Of a DNA stretch of 64,000 nucleotides, positions 26,826 to 34,683 are shown piece after piece (within the stretch, counting starts at the first letter, position 1; the number at the start of each line of letters is the position of its first letter). The DNA is taken from assembly GCF_000429465.1 (NCBI RefSeq), contig NZ_AUBX01000009.1, positions 186,001 to 250,000 on the forward strand. Direction: 5' to 3'. This stretch comes from Algoriphagus vanfongensis DSM 17529 (GTDB lineage Bacteria; Bacteroidota; Bacteroidia; Cytophagales; Cyclobacteriaceae). A program made the translations under genes and the position numbers. The notes below the pieces were generated by a model, which saw nothing but the letters and a program-made list of their open reading frames with translations, had not been told where the DNA came from and made no database searches.

Positions 26826-28574
26826 ATGTTTCGTATTACTTTAGTATTGGCTAGTCTGGGGCTGACCGTTGCTTGCAAGTCTGAAATTCCTGTAGAGCAC
26901 TATGAAGTCCTCGAATCTATCCGGCTCAATCAGGTAGGCTTTTTAGAAAACCAAAAGAAGCTGGCCGTGTGGATTTCTTCCGAACCAGAACAGGAGTTTT
27001 GGATCAGAAATCGCATCACTCAAGAGCGCGTGTTTGAGGGGAGGTCTGAGGTACAGGCTTCTCAAACTTTCTCCGGAAAAGATGTCCAGCTTTTGGATTT
27101 CTCTGCCTTAGAAGCTCCCGGGAGCTACGAGCTTATCCTTACCGGATTGGGGAAGTCTTATCCATTTGAGATAGCTAATACGATACTTTCTTCCTTGGGC
27201 AAAGCTTCCTTGAAAGCGTTCTACTACCAGCGTGCTTCCACGGAGTTAAGTCCTCAATTTGCTGGGGAATGGGCTAGGCCATTTGCCCATGCAGATGATC
27301 AGGTACGGGTGCATGCATCTGCTGTGGGACCTAAGCGGACGGAAAGCTCAATTCTCAATCTTCCCAAAGGCTGGTATGACGCTGGGGATTACAATAAGTA
27401 CATAGTCAATAGTGGGATTTCCACAGCTACTTTACTTTCCATGTATGAGGAATTTCCAGACTATTTTGATCAGTTCAAATTGGAAATTCCAGAATCAACG
27501 GATCAAATTCCCGATATTCTGAATGAGATACAATGGAATCTTGATTGGATGATGGGTATGCAGGATCCTGCTGATGGTGGAGTATATCACAAGCTGACGA
27601 CTGATACATTCGAAGGAATGGTACAGCCGCAGGATGCAAAAAAACAGCGCTATGTAGTGCAAAAGAGTACGGCGGCCAGTCTGGATTTTGCAGCTGTGAT
27701 GGCTCAGGCCTACCGGGTTTTTAAGCCTTTTTCGCCAGAAAATAGTGAGTGGTATCTCAAGGCAGCCGAGAAAGCTTATAAATGGGCGCAGCAAAACCCC
27801 AACGCTATTTACGATCAAAATCATTTGAATGAGCAATTTAGTCCTCAGATACGCACAGGAGCCTATGGTGACAGATTTCTTCAGGATGAATGGATTTGGG
27901 CGGCATCAGAGCTTTTTATAGCTACGCACAATTTGGATTACTGGAAGATGATCGAGTCGGAGCCGGTAGAGTTTGAATTGCCTACCTGGTATCAGGTCAA
28001 ATGGCTGGGCTATTACTCGTTGCTCCGTCATGAATCAAATCTGAAAAGCATCGATCCTGCTTGGTTTGAATTGGTCAAATCTCAACTCCTACATGCTGCT
28101 GAAAAGTACACATCAATGAGTCAATCCGCCGCATTTCGAAGTCCTATGGAGTCATCTCCTTCATACTTTGTATGGGGAAGTAATGCTGTAGCTGCAAATC
28201 AGGGAATTGCTCTAATTCAAGCCTTTAAGTTGTCTTCTGATGTCGAATATTTGGAGGCAGCTCATGACAATCTTGATTATTTGCTTGGAAGGAATGCTAC
28301 TGGATATTCTTATGTCACTGGTTTTGGAGAAAAATCACCCATACATCCCCATCACCGTTTATTGGCAGGGAAAGAAGATCGCAATCCGATTCCCGGTTTT
28401 TTGGTAGGAGGACCTAACCCTGGACAGCAAGATAGAGTGGGCTACCAAAGCAAGTTTGCCGATGAGTCTTATCTGGATGTGACGGATAGTTATGCCAGTA
28501 ATGAAATCGCCATCAATTGGAATGCTGCTTTGGCATATTTGGCCAATTCGCTTCAAATTCTACAAAAGGACTAA
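26826..28574 (+). CDS. GH9 endoglucanase with N-terminal Ig-like domain, lipoprotein
   Basis: A 582-residue family 9 glycoside hydrolase from the ATG at 26826, which places a lipobox (LGLTVACKS) correctly; an in-frame TTG at 26772 overlaps the previous stop. Residues about 30-115 are the cellulase N-terminal Ig-like domain (IRLNQVGFLENQKKLAVW). The (alpha/alpha)6 catalytic domain shows GWYDAGDYNKY with Asp185 and Asp188 (water-activating pair), PHHR in the His/Arg subsite loop, and the proton donor Glu560 in SNEIAINWN. It would hydrolyse internal or end bonds of beta-1,4-glucan with inversion. It follows the FG-GAP gene without a gap and is part of the downstream arm of the polysaccharide locus. 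Confidence 0.93.
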   Translation: MFRITLVLASLGLTVACKSEIPVEHYEVLESIRLNQVGFLENQKKLAVWISSEPEQEFWIRNRITQERVFEGRSEVQASQTFSGKDVQLLDFSALEAPGSYELILTGLGKSYPFEIANTILSSLGKASLKAFYYQRASTELSPQFAGEWARPFAHADDQVRVHASAVGPKRTESSILNLPKGWYDAGDYNKYIVNSGISTATLLSMYEEFPDYFDQFKLEIPESTDQIPDILNEIQWNLDWMMGMQDPADGGVYHKLTTDTFEGMVQPQDAKKQRYVVQKSTAASLDFAAVMAQAYRVFKPFSPENSEWYLKAAEKAYKWAQQNPNAIYDQNHLNEQFSPQIRTGAYGDRFLQDEWIWAASELFIATHNLDYWKMIESEPVEFELPTWYQVKWLGYYSLLRHESNLKSIDPAWFELVKSQLLHAAEKYTSMSQSAAFRSPMESSPSYFVWGSNAVAANQGIALIQAFKLSSDVEYLEAAHDNLDYLLGRNATGYSYVTGFGEKSPIHPHHRLLAGKEDRNPIPGFLVGGPNPGQQDRVGYQSKFADESYLDVTDSYASNEIAINWNAALAYLANSLQILQKD

Positions 28575-28650
28575 AACTCAGGCTTTAAATTTTGCGAAAT
28601 ACCCATAGTTTCGGATATTTTTCTCAAATTTCCAGAGAACCCAATCACCC

Positions 28651-30558
28651 ATGAAAAAGTTAATCCCTCTGTTGCTGTTGATCTATATCCTTGTGAGCAG
28701 TTGTCAAGAGAAGTTTGAATCGCCTGTTTTTTTGCCAAAAATCATTTCTGAAGGAATGGTTTTGCAGCGGGATCAACCCATCAAGGTTTGGGGAAAGGGA
28801 ATACCAGGAGAAAAGGTTCGGGTCTCGGTGGCTGGTCTGATGTCGAGCACGGAAGTACTTGAGGACAGCACATGGGTCATCGGCTTGGCGGCTACCAAAG
28901 CTGGCGGTCCCCACCTGATGAAAGTCAATCAGGTACAGATTCAAGATGTCTACTTTGGTGATGTATGGCTTGCTGGTGGTCAATCTAATATGGAATGGCC
29001 TCTTAAGTCTGGAGTCATAGGTGCCGAAGCTGAATTCGAATCGGGTGGAAATCCGGAAATCCGTTTTTTTAAGGTTCCCAGAGTTTATGCAGCGCTGAAG
29101 CAAGACGACATTCCCGAGGGAAGTTGGAAAGTCGCTGATTCTACGAATTTGCCCGATTTTTCTGCGGTAGCCTGGTTTTTTGCAAAGCAAAACCATCATC
29201 AGAAAAAAGTTCCTGTGGGGATCATCGAGTCCAATTGGGGTGGAACTCCGGCTGAAGGTTGGACAGATGCGGAAATTTTGGCTGAAATGGAAGGGATGTC
29301 ATTTCAGGAAGAGGCTGATGACATGATTGCCAATCAGGATAAATGGAACAAGGAGTTTTTGGAAAATGATAAGCGTAGGGAAATGCGGGATTTGATGGTT
29401 CAACGACCGGATTCTGCGTTGGCTAGAGAGGTTTCTTCTGTTTCTTATTCAGATGCCGCTTGGAAAAGAGTTCAGCTACCCTCACAAAATCCATTCAGCG
29501 ATATTGCTTGGTTTCGTAAAGAATTTACGTTGAGCTCGACAGATAGTTTGAGCTTAATCTTGCCTTACATGGATCAGATGGCATATGTCTATATCAATGG
29601 TCAGCAGGTTCACTACAAAGATTGGGGGACTGCCATGCCGGAATTGCAGATAGATTCGGATTTACTTTTTGAAGGAAAAAATGTACTCAGTGTCCGTGTG
29701 ATCAATACATGGAATAATCGCCCTTCCCTCGGAGCCAAAGATGAGATGTATTTTCTCCAGCGAGGTAGAAAAATTAATTTGGAAGGTACATGGGCGTATT
29801 CCAATCAGATCGTGGAGCCTTTGCTTCCAGAAGTAACCTGGCAAAACTGGAAACCCGGAGCCATGTACAATGCGATGATTTATCCTTTGAAAAACTATGA
29901 AGTCAAAGGGACCATCTGGTATCAGGGTGAAAGCAATGCGGGAAGAGCAGCGGAGTACAAAGACTTATTTTCGACGATGATCACCAATTGGAGATCGATC
30001 TGGGAGCTGGAAGACATGCCTTTTTTGTTTGTGCAGCTGGCCAATTACATGGAGCGAAAGGAAGTGCAACCTGAAAGCAATTGGGCAGCATTGAGGGAAG
30101 CGCAACGAGCTACTCTGGAACTACCACAAACCGGAATGGCTGTGATCATTGATATCGGAGAGGAAGGAGATATTCACCCACGAAACAAGAAAGATGTCGG
30201 AGAGCGTCTATGGAGATTGGCTCAAAATGTTGCTTTTGGAGAAAATGTCATTGCTTCAGGCCCACAAATCAAAGAAGTTGCCCAAAATGGAGCAAGCCTT
30301 CAACTGACTTTTGACTCTGTTGGAGATGGGCTGGAACTGGTCGTAGGAGGAGAAGCTTTGGCTTTTACAGTGAAAAACCAAAGCGGAAGATGGATAGCAG
30401 TGAAGGGTGAATTGGAAGGAAAAGATCAGATTAAGATTAAGTGCCCAGATGGATTTGAGCCAGTTGAGGTCCGCTATGCTTGGGCTGATAACCCCGAAGT
30501 CAACCTGATCAATTCCGAAGGACTACCGGCTCAGCCGTTTCAATGGGAATTGAAATAA
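28651..30558 (+). CDS. SASA-type carbohydrate O-acetylesterase, lipoprotein
   Basis: A 635-residue exported esterase with lipobox (ILVSSCQEK). The SGNH-like catalytic domain is split: GGQSNMEW with Ser112 near the N-terminus, WYQGESNAGRAAEYKDLF in the middle, and Asp507/His509 in GDIHPRNKKDVG near the end. Between residues about 270 and 400 a jelly-roll, GH2-like domain is inserted (FRKEFTLSSTDSLSLI, NRPSLGAKDEMY). This is the sialate O-acetylesterase family (DUF303); the same layout is known for esterases that deacetylate xyloglucan (CE20-type). Next to GH5 and GH9 endoglucanases, removal of acetyl groups from a hemicellulose is more likely than action on sialate. Its stop abuts the stop of the convergent hydrolase gene. 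Confidence 0.87.
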   Translation: MKKLIPLLLLIYILVSSCQEKFESPVFLPKIISEGMVLQRDQPIKVWGKGIPGEKVRVSVAGLMSSTEVLEDSTWVIGLAATKAGGPHLMKVNQVQIQDVYFGDVWLAGGQSNMEWPLKSGVIGAEAEFESGGNPEIRFFKVPRVYAALKQDDIPEGSWKVADSTNLPDFSAVAWFFAKQNHHQKKVPVGIIESNWGGTPAEGWTDAEILAEMEGMSFQEEADDMIANQDKWNKEFLENDKRREMRDLMVQRPDSALAREVSSVSYSDAAWKRVQLPSQNPFSDIAWFRKEFTLSSTDSLSLILPYMDQMAYVYINGQQVHYKDWGTAMPELQIDSDLLFEGKNVLSVRVINTWNNRPSLGAKDEMYFLQRGRKINLEGTWAYSNQIVEPLLPEVTWQNWKPGAMYNAMIYPLKNYEVKGTIWYQGESNAGRAAEYKDLFSTMITNWRSIWELEDMPFLFVQLANYMERKEVQPESNWAALREAQRATLELPQTGMAVIIDIGEEGDIHPRNKKDVGERLWRLAQNVAFGENVIASGPQIKEVAQNGASLQLTFDSVGDGLELVVGGEALAFTVKNQSGRWIAVKGELEGKDQIKIKCPDGFEPVEVRYAWADNPEVNLINSEGLPAQPFQWELK

Positions 30559-31632
30559 TCACAGCTTTTCTTGGGAAGCTTTCATCTCTTGTACTTCCAT
30601 CATCTCATTGATTTTCTCTAGGAATTCAGGTCTGGGAGCGATTCCTACGACGTTTTCCAGAAAGTCAATCGTTTCAAACAGAACTCCTTCCCAATCCCCT
30701 GACGTGATGGAACTCGCTATTACATGATCTCCTGATTGTGGAAATGCTTTTTCCACCTTGAGATTGGAGGGAGTAGAGATTTGCTGAAACATTTCCAACA
30801 TGGCAGGGACGGAGACGACATGGTCTTGTTCTTCGTCACTTTTGTAATAATAACCCAAGAAAAGGGGCTGGTTGATTTTGGAATAAGTCTCCTGATTCAT
30901 ATTGCCATAAAGCAAGACAGCCAGACTTTCGTAGGCATTGATATGGTAATCTTCCGACCAGTAGGCTGCTTTTTCCCCTTCTCTATCCTGATGGATCACC
31001 TTATTCTCCATCATGGTTTTTTCCATTAGAGTTTTTGACCATGGAGAAAAGAAAGCTTCCAGTTTAGTTCCATAGTCTCGCATAGCAGGGGAATAGAGCA
31101 CAACTGCTTTGATGTCAGGCTGCTGACTAGCTAGTAGTGTTGTGAGGGCACCACCCATGGAAGTACCGACTACAATGACCTCGTCTCCCAGACTTTTGCC
31201 GATCTGATAAGCTTCACCTGCAGCATCGGCTAGCTGCTGAGCGGATAGGTATTCCAGTCCATTGGGTCGCTTGACACCATGATCTGGTAGGCGTGTCACA
31301 AATAAATTGGCACCAAAATGCTCCGCTAAAAATCTGTGAACAGGATCTCCCTCCATGGGACTGGCTCCGAAGCCATGAATGTAGACGATGGAATAGGGTG
31401 TTTTTCGCTTGTTGGCCGAATCAGCCCATACGATGTAGGCTTCATTGCCAGCCTTGAGTCCTTGGACCGTATCTTCACGTGTATGGAGGTAAGTTTCCAG
31501 ATCGTGAATTCGAGATGGGACTTCTGGGAAATTGATTTCAATCTGTTCCCGTTCGACTTTTGGGCCAAGCATGTAAACTATCACTGCTACCATGGCCGTG
31601 GCAAAAAGTCCTAAGAAGATTTTTCGAAGCAT
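30559..31632 (-). CDS. Membrane-anchored alpha/beta hydrolase
   Basis: A 357-residue serine hydrolase. Residues 4-22 form an N-terminal signal anchor. The alpha/beta fold shows IVYIHGFGASP (oxyanion loop) and the nucleophile Ser158 in VVGTSMGGAL; the histidine is probably in SGDHVIASS near residue 305. It resembles carboxylesterase/monoacylglycerol lipase-like enzymes; substrate unknown. One base separates it from the stop of the lipoprotein gene upstream (TGATATG arrangement), so the two are translationally coupled. Its stop codon directly abuts the esterase stop on the other strand, with no room for a terminator between them. Confidence 0.82.
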   Translation of the reverse strand: MLRKIFLGLFATAMVAVIVYMLGPKVEREQIEINFPEVPSRIHDLETYLHTREDTVQGLKAGNEAYIVWADSANKRKTPYSIVYIHGFGASPMEGDPVHRFLAEHFGANLFVTRLPDHGVKRPNGLEYLSAQQLADAAGEAYQIGKSLGDEVIVVGTSMGGALTTLLASQQPDIKAVVLYSPAMRDYGTKLEAFFSPWSKTLMEKTMMENKVIHQDREGEKAAYWSEDYHINAYESLAVLLYGNMNQETYSKINQPLFLGYYYKSDEEQDHVVSVPAMLEMFQQISTPSNLKVEKAFPQSGDHVIASSITSGDWEGVLFETIDFLENVVGIAPRPEFLEKINEMMEVQEMKASQEKL

Positions 31633-31633
31633 A

Positions 31634-32221
31634 TCAGTCTGTTTTCAGTTTAGGAGAAACCGAATTTACGACGATTTGGCTACCATTTTTCAAAAAGACA
31701 ACAGTTCTGATATTCATTTGGGAATAATTGGCTGCATCTCCTACGTAGTTTAATTCAAGATATTGGTAGAATTTGGTGAAATCATTGATATCCGAAAGTG
31801 CGACTTCCTCATAATTTTCAAACAAATCAGAAATATTTTGATCCTTGGAAAGAGTTCCAAAATCCTCGTTGAGAAAAATGGATATCTGGGAGACGTTGAG
31901 CAGATTGTAGGCGACTGCGCAGGATAGAGCATAGACATTGCCCGGCAAAAAAGAACTGTTTCTAACTTCTGAAACAAATTCTGCTTCTGCATTGAGATTG
32001 ACCCGGAAGTTTTCAATGGAGACTGTGTCATCTTCGGTAGCAAAGCTCTCCGTGATATATGGGCTGAAGTAGATCTCCAGATCTGTTAAGTTGGCATCAA
32101 CAGGCCCGGGACATGGCCCCCAAATGTTTGGGTCTGTCTCATCTACACAAGAACTCGCCACCAAAGCGATAAGGTATGCAAAGCAAAAAAATAGTGTGGA
32201 TTTGAGGCCTTTGTGAGTCAT
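31634..32221 (-). CDS. Lipoprotein of unknown function
   Basis: From the ATG at 32221 this gives 195 residues beginning with a lipoprotein signal (YLIALVASSCVDET). A longer frame to 32296 exists but would bury the signal. The remainder is acidic and contains CPGPVDANLTDLEIYFSP, then beta-rich sequence with no motif I recognise. Translationally coupled to the alpha/beta hydrolase gene one base downstream, which suggests a shared envelope function. No domain assignment is made. Confidence 0.75.
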   Translation of the reverse strand: MTHKGLKSTLFFCFAYLIALVASSCVDETDPNIWGPCPGPVDANLTDLEIYFSPYITESFATEDDTVSIENFRVNLNAEAEFVSEVRNSSFLPGNVYALSCAVAYNLLNVSQISIFLNEDFGTLSKDQNISDLFENYEEVALSDINDFTKFYQYLELNYVGDAANYSQMNIRTVVFLKNGSQIVVNSVSPKLKTD

Positions 32222-32338
32222 AATAGCAAAATTGGTCAAAATTTCAGTAGGTGAAAATGGAAGCCTTACCAATTTGCTTCCGCTTGCTTGTATCAAATTC
32301 TGAAGAAAAGACGTATCTAGCTAGAAATACGATACACG

Positions 32339-32911
32339 ATGAAGAAATTTTTAATTTTCACTTTGGCCTCTCTCTTGTTTTGCCAAATTTCTTTTGCTCA
32401 AGAAGTAGAAAAGCTACCGACTCAGTCTTTTTATCTGGAAATCGGTGGTGCCGGTTTGCCGTATAGCTTCAATTATGATTTCCGATTTGATAAGGAAAAA
32501 ATGGATTCTTGGGGCATGCGGATCGGAGTAGGTGGCTATACTGTATCCGGAGGCGAATCTTTTTTCTCAGCTCCGATCATGGTCAATCGCCTGTACGGAA
32601 AGGGGCCTCACTATTTCGAATTTGGCGTGGGAGCTACCTTCCTGGCTTTTAGCAATGATGATTATACCTACTGCTCCAATTGGTATTATGATCAGGATGG
32701 GAATTATGTCTGCAATAGCTATGAAAGTGATCCTTACAGTTTCATTTTGGATATTGATGGCTCTCCCAGCGTGATGGGTACCTTGAATTTTGGCTATCGC
32801 AAAGTTCCGGTAGATGGAGGCTTCACTTGGAAAATCAACATTAATCCAATTTTCAATAACAATGGTTTTTGGCCGCTGTATGGTGGAGTTGGATTGGGTT
32901 ATTCTTTTTGA
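32339..32911 (+). CDS. Small exported, probable outer-membrane beta-barrel protein
   Basis: A 190-residue protein with signal peptide (ASLLFCQISFAQ). The mature part alternates polar and aromatic residues, with many Gly/Tyr/Phe strands (YLEIGGAGLPYSFNYDFRF; MRIGVGGYTV) and ends in LYGGVGLGYSF with a C-terminal phenylalanine, the usual end of an outer-membrane barrel. No enzyme motif. Its last 13 bases overlap the end of the convergent monooxygenase-fold gene. Confidence 0.78.
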   Translation: MKKFLIFTLASLLFCQISFAQEVEKLPTQSFYLEIGGAGLPYSFNYDFRFDKEKMDSWGMRIGVGGYTVSGGESFFSAPIMVNRLYGKGPHYFEFGVGATFLAFSNDDYTYCSNWYYDQDGNYVCNSYESDPYSFILDIDGSPSVMGTLNFGYRKVPVDGGFTWKININPIFNNNGFWPLYGGVGLGYSF

Positions 32912-33228
32912 TCTGCTTCAAAGCCATAGTCTCTCTCTACCCGGCAAATTCTTGTCTTGTAAGATGTATACCACTGGTCTCTGCCCATTTGTTGTGCTAG
33001 CTGGTGGTCAGATTGGGATTTCCAGAGACGGATGGATTCCAGGTCTTTCCAATAGCTGATGGTGATTCCCAGTCCATCTCTGACACTTTCATGTCCCAGA
33101 TATCCAGGTTGTTGCTCTGCGAGCTCCAGCATCAATTGAGCAGTCTCTGCATATCCCTTCTCTACATCAGATCTGATATTGGAGAAAATCACTGCATAAT
33201 AGGGAGGAGATGGAGTGGATGCGATCAT
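32899..33228 (-). CDS. Antibiotic biosynthesis monooxygenase-fold (ABM) protein
   Basis: From the ATG at 33228 the product has 109 residues and matches the small ABM dimeric alpha+beta barrel: PYYAVIFSNIRS, LAEQQPGYLGHESV, ITISYWKDLESIRLWKSQSDH are the characteristic strands and helix. Family members act as heme-degrading or cofactor-free quinol oxygenases, or simply bind small molecules; nothing here decides. The longer open frame up to 33423 overlaps the next gene's start and is not coding in style. The 3' end overlaps the neighbouring barrel gene by 13 bases. Confidence 0.82.
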   Translation of the reverse strand: MIASTPSPPYYAVIFSNIRSDVEKGYAETAQLMLELAEQQPGYLGHESVRDGLGITISYWKDLESIRLWKSQSDHQLAQQMGRDQWYTSYKTRICRVERDYGFEADQKE

Positions 33229-33359
33229 TTTTTTTTGAGAAGGTGTAGGGGGGGATTGAATCTCGGTTGTCTTAAAATAAAAGTCTGGAAAAAATCGGAA
33301 TACTCCGAATCCAGAGATACTTGAGAAGACATTTAAATTTATTTGAAAACTAAACCAAC

Positions 33360-34313
33360 ATGAAAAATAAAATGAAATTAAGAACGGCGGCCAATATGGG
33401 ATTACTTCTTTGCAGCACAGCATTCTTGACTTCCTGTGGTGATGGCACCATGGAAGTAGTGCAAACTATCAGTGAAGAATATGCAGGAATCAAGGAAATC
33501 CAGATTGAATCAGGATTTTTGGAAGTGATCTATGAAGGGATAGAAGGGCAAGATGAAGTCTTGATGACTGGTACGCTGGAGTCTACCCGTCCTGGATCTT
33601 ATCGTTTGGAGTATTATGTGGAAGGGGATGTATTAGAAATCGAGCTGGATCAGAAAAATCTAATAGGGTCTGGTAGGCATCAAGGAGTGTTGTATATCAC
33701 AGGGCCGACTGCTATGGAACTGGATGTCGAGTCCGGTTCGGGGATAGTCCGTATCAGCAATGTGCAAGGAGATGAATTGGACTTCGATGCGGGCTCAGGA
33801 GTGATTGAACTTTATCGAGTCTCTGCCAATGAAATAGATGCAGAAGTAGGTTCGGGGACTATCAAAGGTTTTGATCTAGAAGGAAAGTTGCTTGCAAATG
33901 CCGGGTCAGGTCGCTTGGAATTTGACGATGTGCTAGGTGATGCGGAGCTGAATGTGTCCAGTGGTGTGATTCGTCTGAAGAATCTCAGCGGAGCTTTAAA
34001 CTCTCAAATCAGTTCTGGAAATCTACACATGGAGCGGGTCAATGAAATTCAAAATCTTCGAGTAAGTTCTGGTAGTATTGAGGGAACAGAAATTGGGATC
34101 GGCGGAGCCAATACTGTTTTGACTTGTTCCTCTGGACGTATTAGACTGCAAACCTATTCAGATTTTGCAGAGTACAACTTTAGTTTTCAGGCAGGAAGTG
34201 GGCGTGTACGGGTAGGAGATAGTTCCTCATCAGGTAGCCTGGAAATCAATAATGGATCGGCTGTAACAGTGAAAGGATCTGTAAGCAGTGGTTCTATCGA
34301 AATCTACAATTAA
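33360..34313 (+). CDS. GIN-domain/DUF4097-like beta-helix lipoprotein
   Basis: A 317-residue lipoprotein (lipobox TAFLTSCGDG). The mature region is a right-handed beta-helix made of short repeats of the form SGSGxxxxxNxxG, for example ELDVESGSGIVRISN, DFDAGSGVIELYR, NAGSGRLEFDD, INSGSAVTVKGSVSSGSIEI. This corresponds to the putative auto-transporter head (GIN, DUF2807/DUF4097) family common in Bacteroidota. Function is unknown; a surface or periplasmic structural role is plausible. Single gene, closed by its own terminator. Confidence 0.85.
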   Translation: MKNKMKLRTAANMGLLLCSTAFLTSCGDGTMEVVQTISEEYAGIKEIQIESGFLEVIYEGIEGQDEVLMTGTLESTRPGSYRLEYYVEGDVLEIELDQKNLIGSGRHQGVLYITGPTAMELDVESGSGIVRISNVQGDELDFDAGSGVIELYRVSANEIDAEVGSGTIKGFDLEGKLLANAGSGRLEFDDVLGDAELNVSSGVIRLKNLSGALNSQISSGNLHMERVNEIQNLRVSSGSIEGTEIGIGGANTVLTCSSGRIRLQTYSDFAEYNFSFQAGSGRVRVGDSSSSGSLEINNGSAVTVKGSVSSGSIEIYN

Positions 34314-34347
34314 TTTCGTTTTAGTAGAAATCATTTACTATTCATAA

Positions 34348-34380
34348 AATAGAGCGTCTTTTAAGCGCTCTATTTTTTTT
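34348..34380 (+). terminator. Intrinsic terminator after the beta-helix lipoprotein gene
   Basis: Stem AATAGAGCG with CGCTCTATT (arms 34348-34356 and 34366-34374), 9-base loop, followed by a run of T to 34380. It separates the lipoprotein transcript from the small-RNA candidate downstream. Confidence 0.88.
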
Positions 34381-34461
34381 ATCCTTCATAGTCTTGATGT
34401 TCAGATATTTGATGAATGTCAATTAATCTTAAAGAATGTAACTGCTTCTGGAAAAGCGCCG

Positions 34462-34469
34462 TATATTTG
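34462..34469 (+). promoter_or_regulatory. Candidate -7 promoter element of the small RNA
   Basis: TATATTTG is an exact match to the Bacteroidota -7 consensus TAnnTTTG. No clear TTTG -33 element is found at the usual 19-21 bases upstream. A start would be expected near 34475-34480. Confidence 0.55.
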
Positions 34470-34476
34470 TATGCAT

Positions 34477-34683
34477 AACGAGTAATAATTATCTGAAATC
34501 AGAATTTTATTTCGTTTCGAGTGCCTGAGAATTTACTTTAGAGTAAAGGGTTTCATAAGGTTGTTAGGTTGGTGAACACAGGCACTCAAAAAAACGGTTA
34601 TCCTTCCGAGTTCTAAAAAAGGAATAGTGAAAAGTTGTTTAAATCACGCCCAACCCCGGCTCCCCGCCGGGGTTTTGTTTTTT
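34477..34683 (+). ncRNA. Candidate small RNA in the 368-base gap (possibly 6S-like)
   Basis: The gap 34314-34681 contains no credible coding frame but has a promoter element at its left end and a strong terminator at its right. Between them is a long-range stem, GAGTGCCTG (34519-34527) with CAGGCACTC (34579-34587), extended by CGTTT (34513-34517) with AAACG (34592-34596), and an inner hairpin TTTACT-TTAG-AGTAAA (34532-34547). Three short blocks, CCTGAG (34524), TTTCATA (34551) and GGTTGGTGA (34567), occur in the same order as in E. coli 6S RNA as I remember it, though the secondary structure is not the same in detail. I found no 5'-3' closing stem. The 5' end is approximate and the identity is open. 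Confidence 0.55.
34652..34683 (+). terminator. Strong intrinsic terminator of the small-RNA candidate
   Basis: Nine-base-pair GC-rich stem (AACCCCGGC 34652-34660 with GCCGGGGTT 34666-34674), 5-base loop, then a T-rich tract to 34683. It is oriented for the plus strand only; on the minus strand no U-run follows. The only candidate transcript it can end is the intergenic one. Confidence 0.9.

Noticed and set aside
33228..33423. N-terminal extension of the ABM-fold gene
   Set aside because: It runs through the start of the beta-helix lipoprotein gene, and its sequence is unlike the family; the ATG at 33228 gives the full domain.
34560..34680. SRP RNA or tRNA-like element in the small-RNA gap
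   Set aside because: The conserved SRP tetraloop motif (GGAAG context) and tRNA arms are absent; only scattered short similarities exist.
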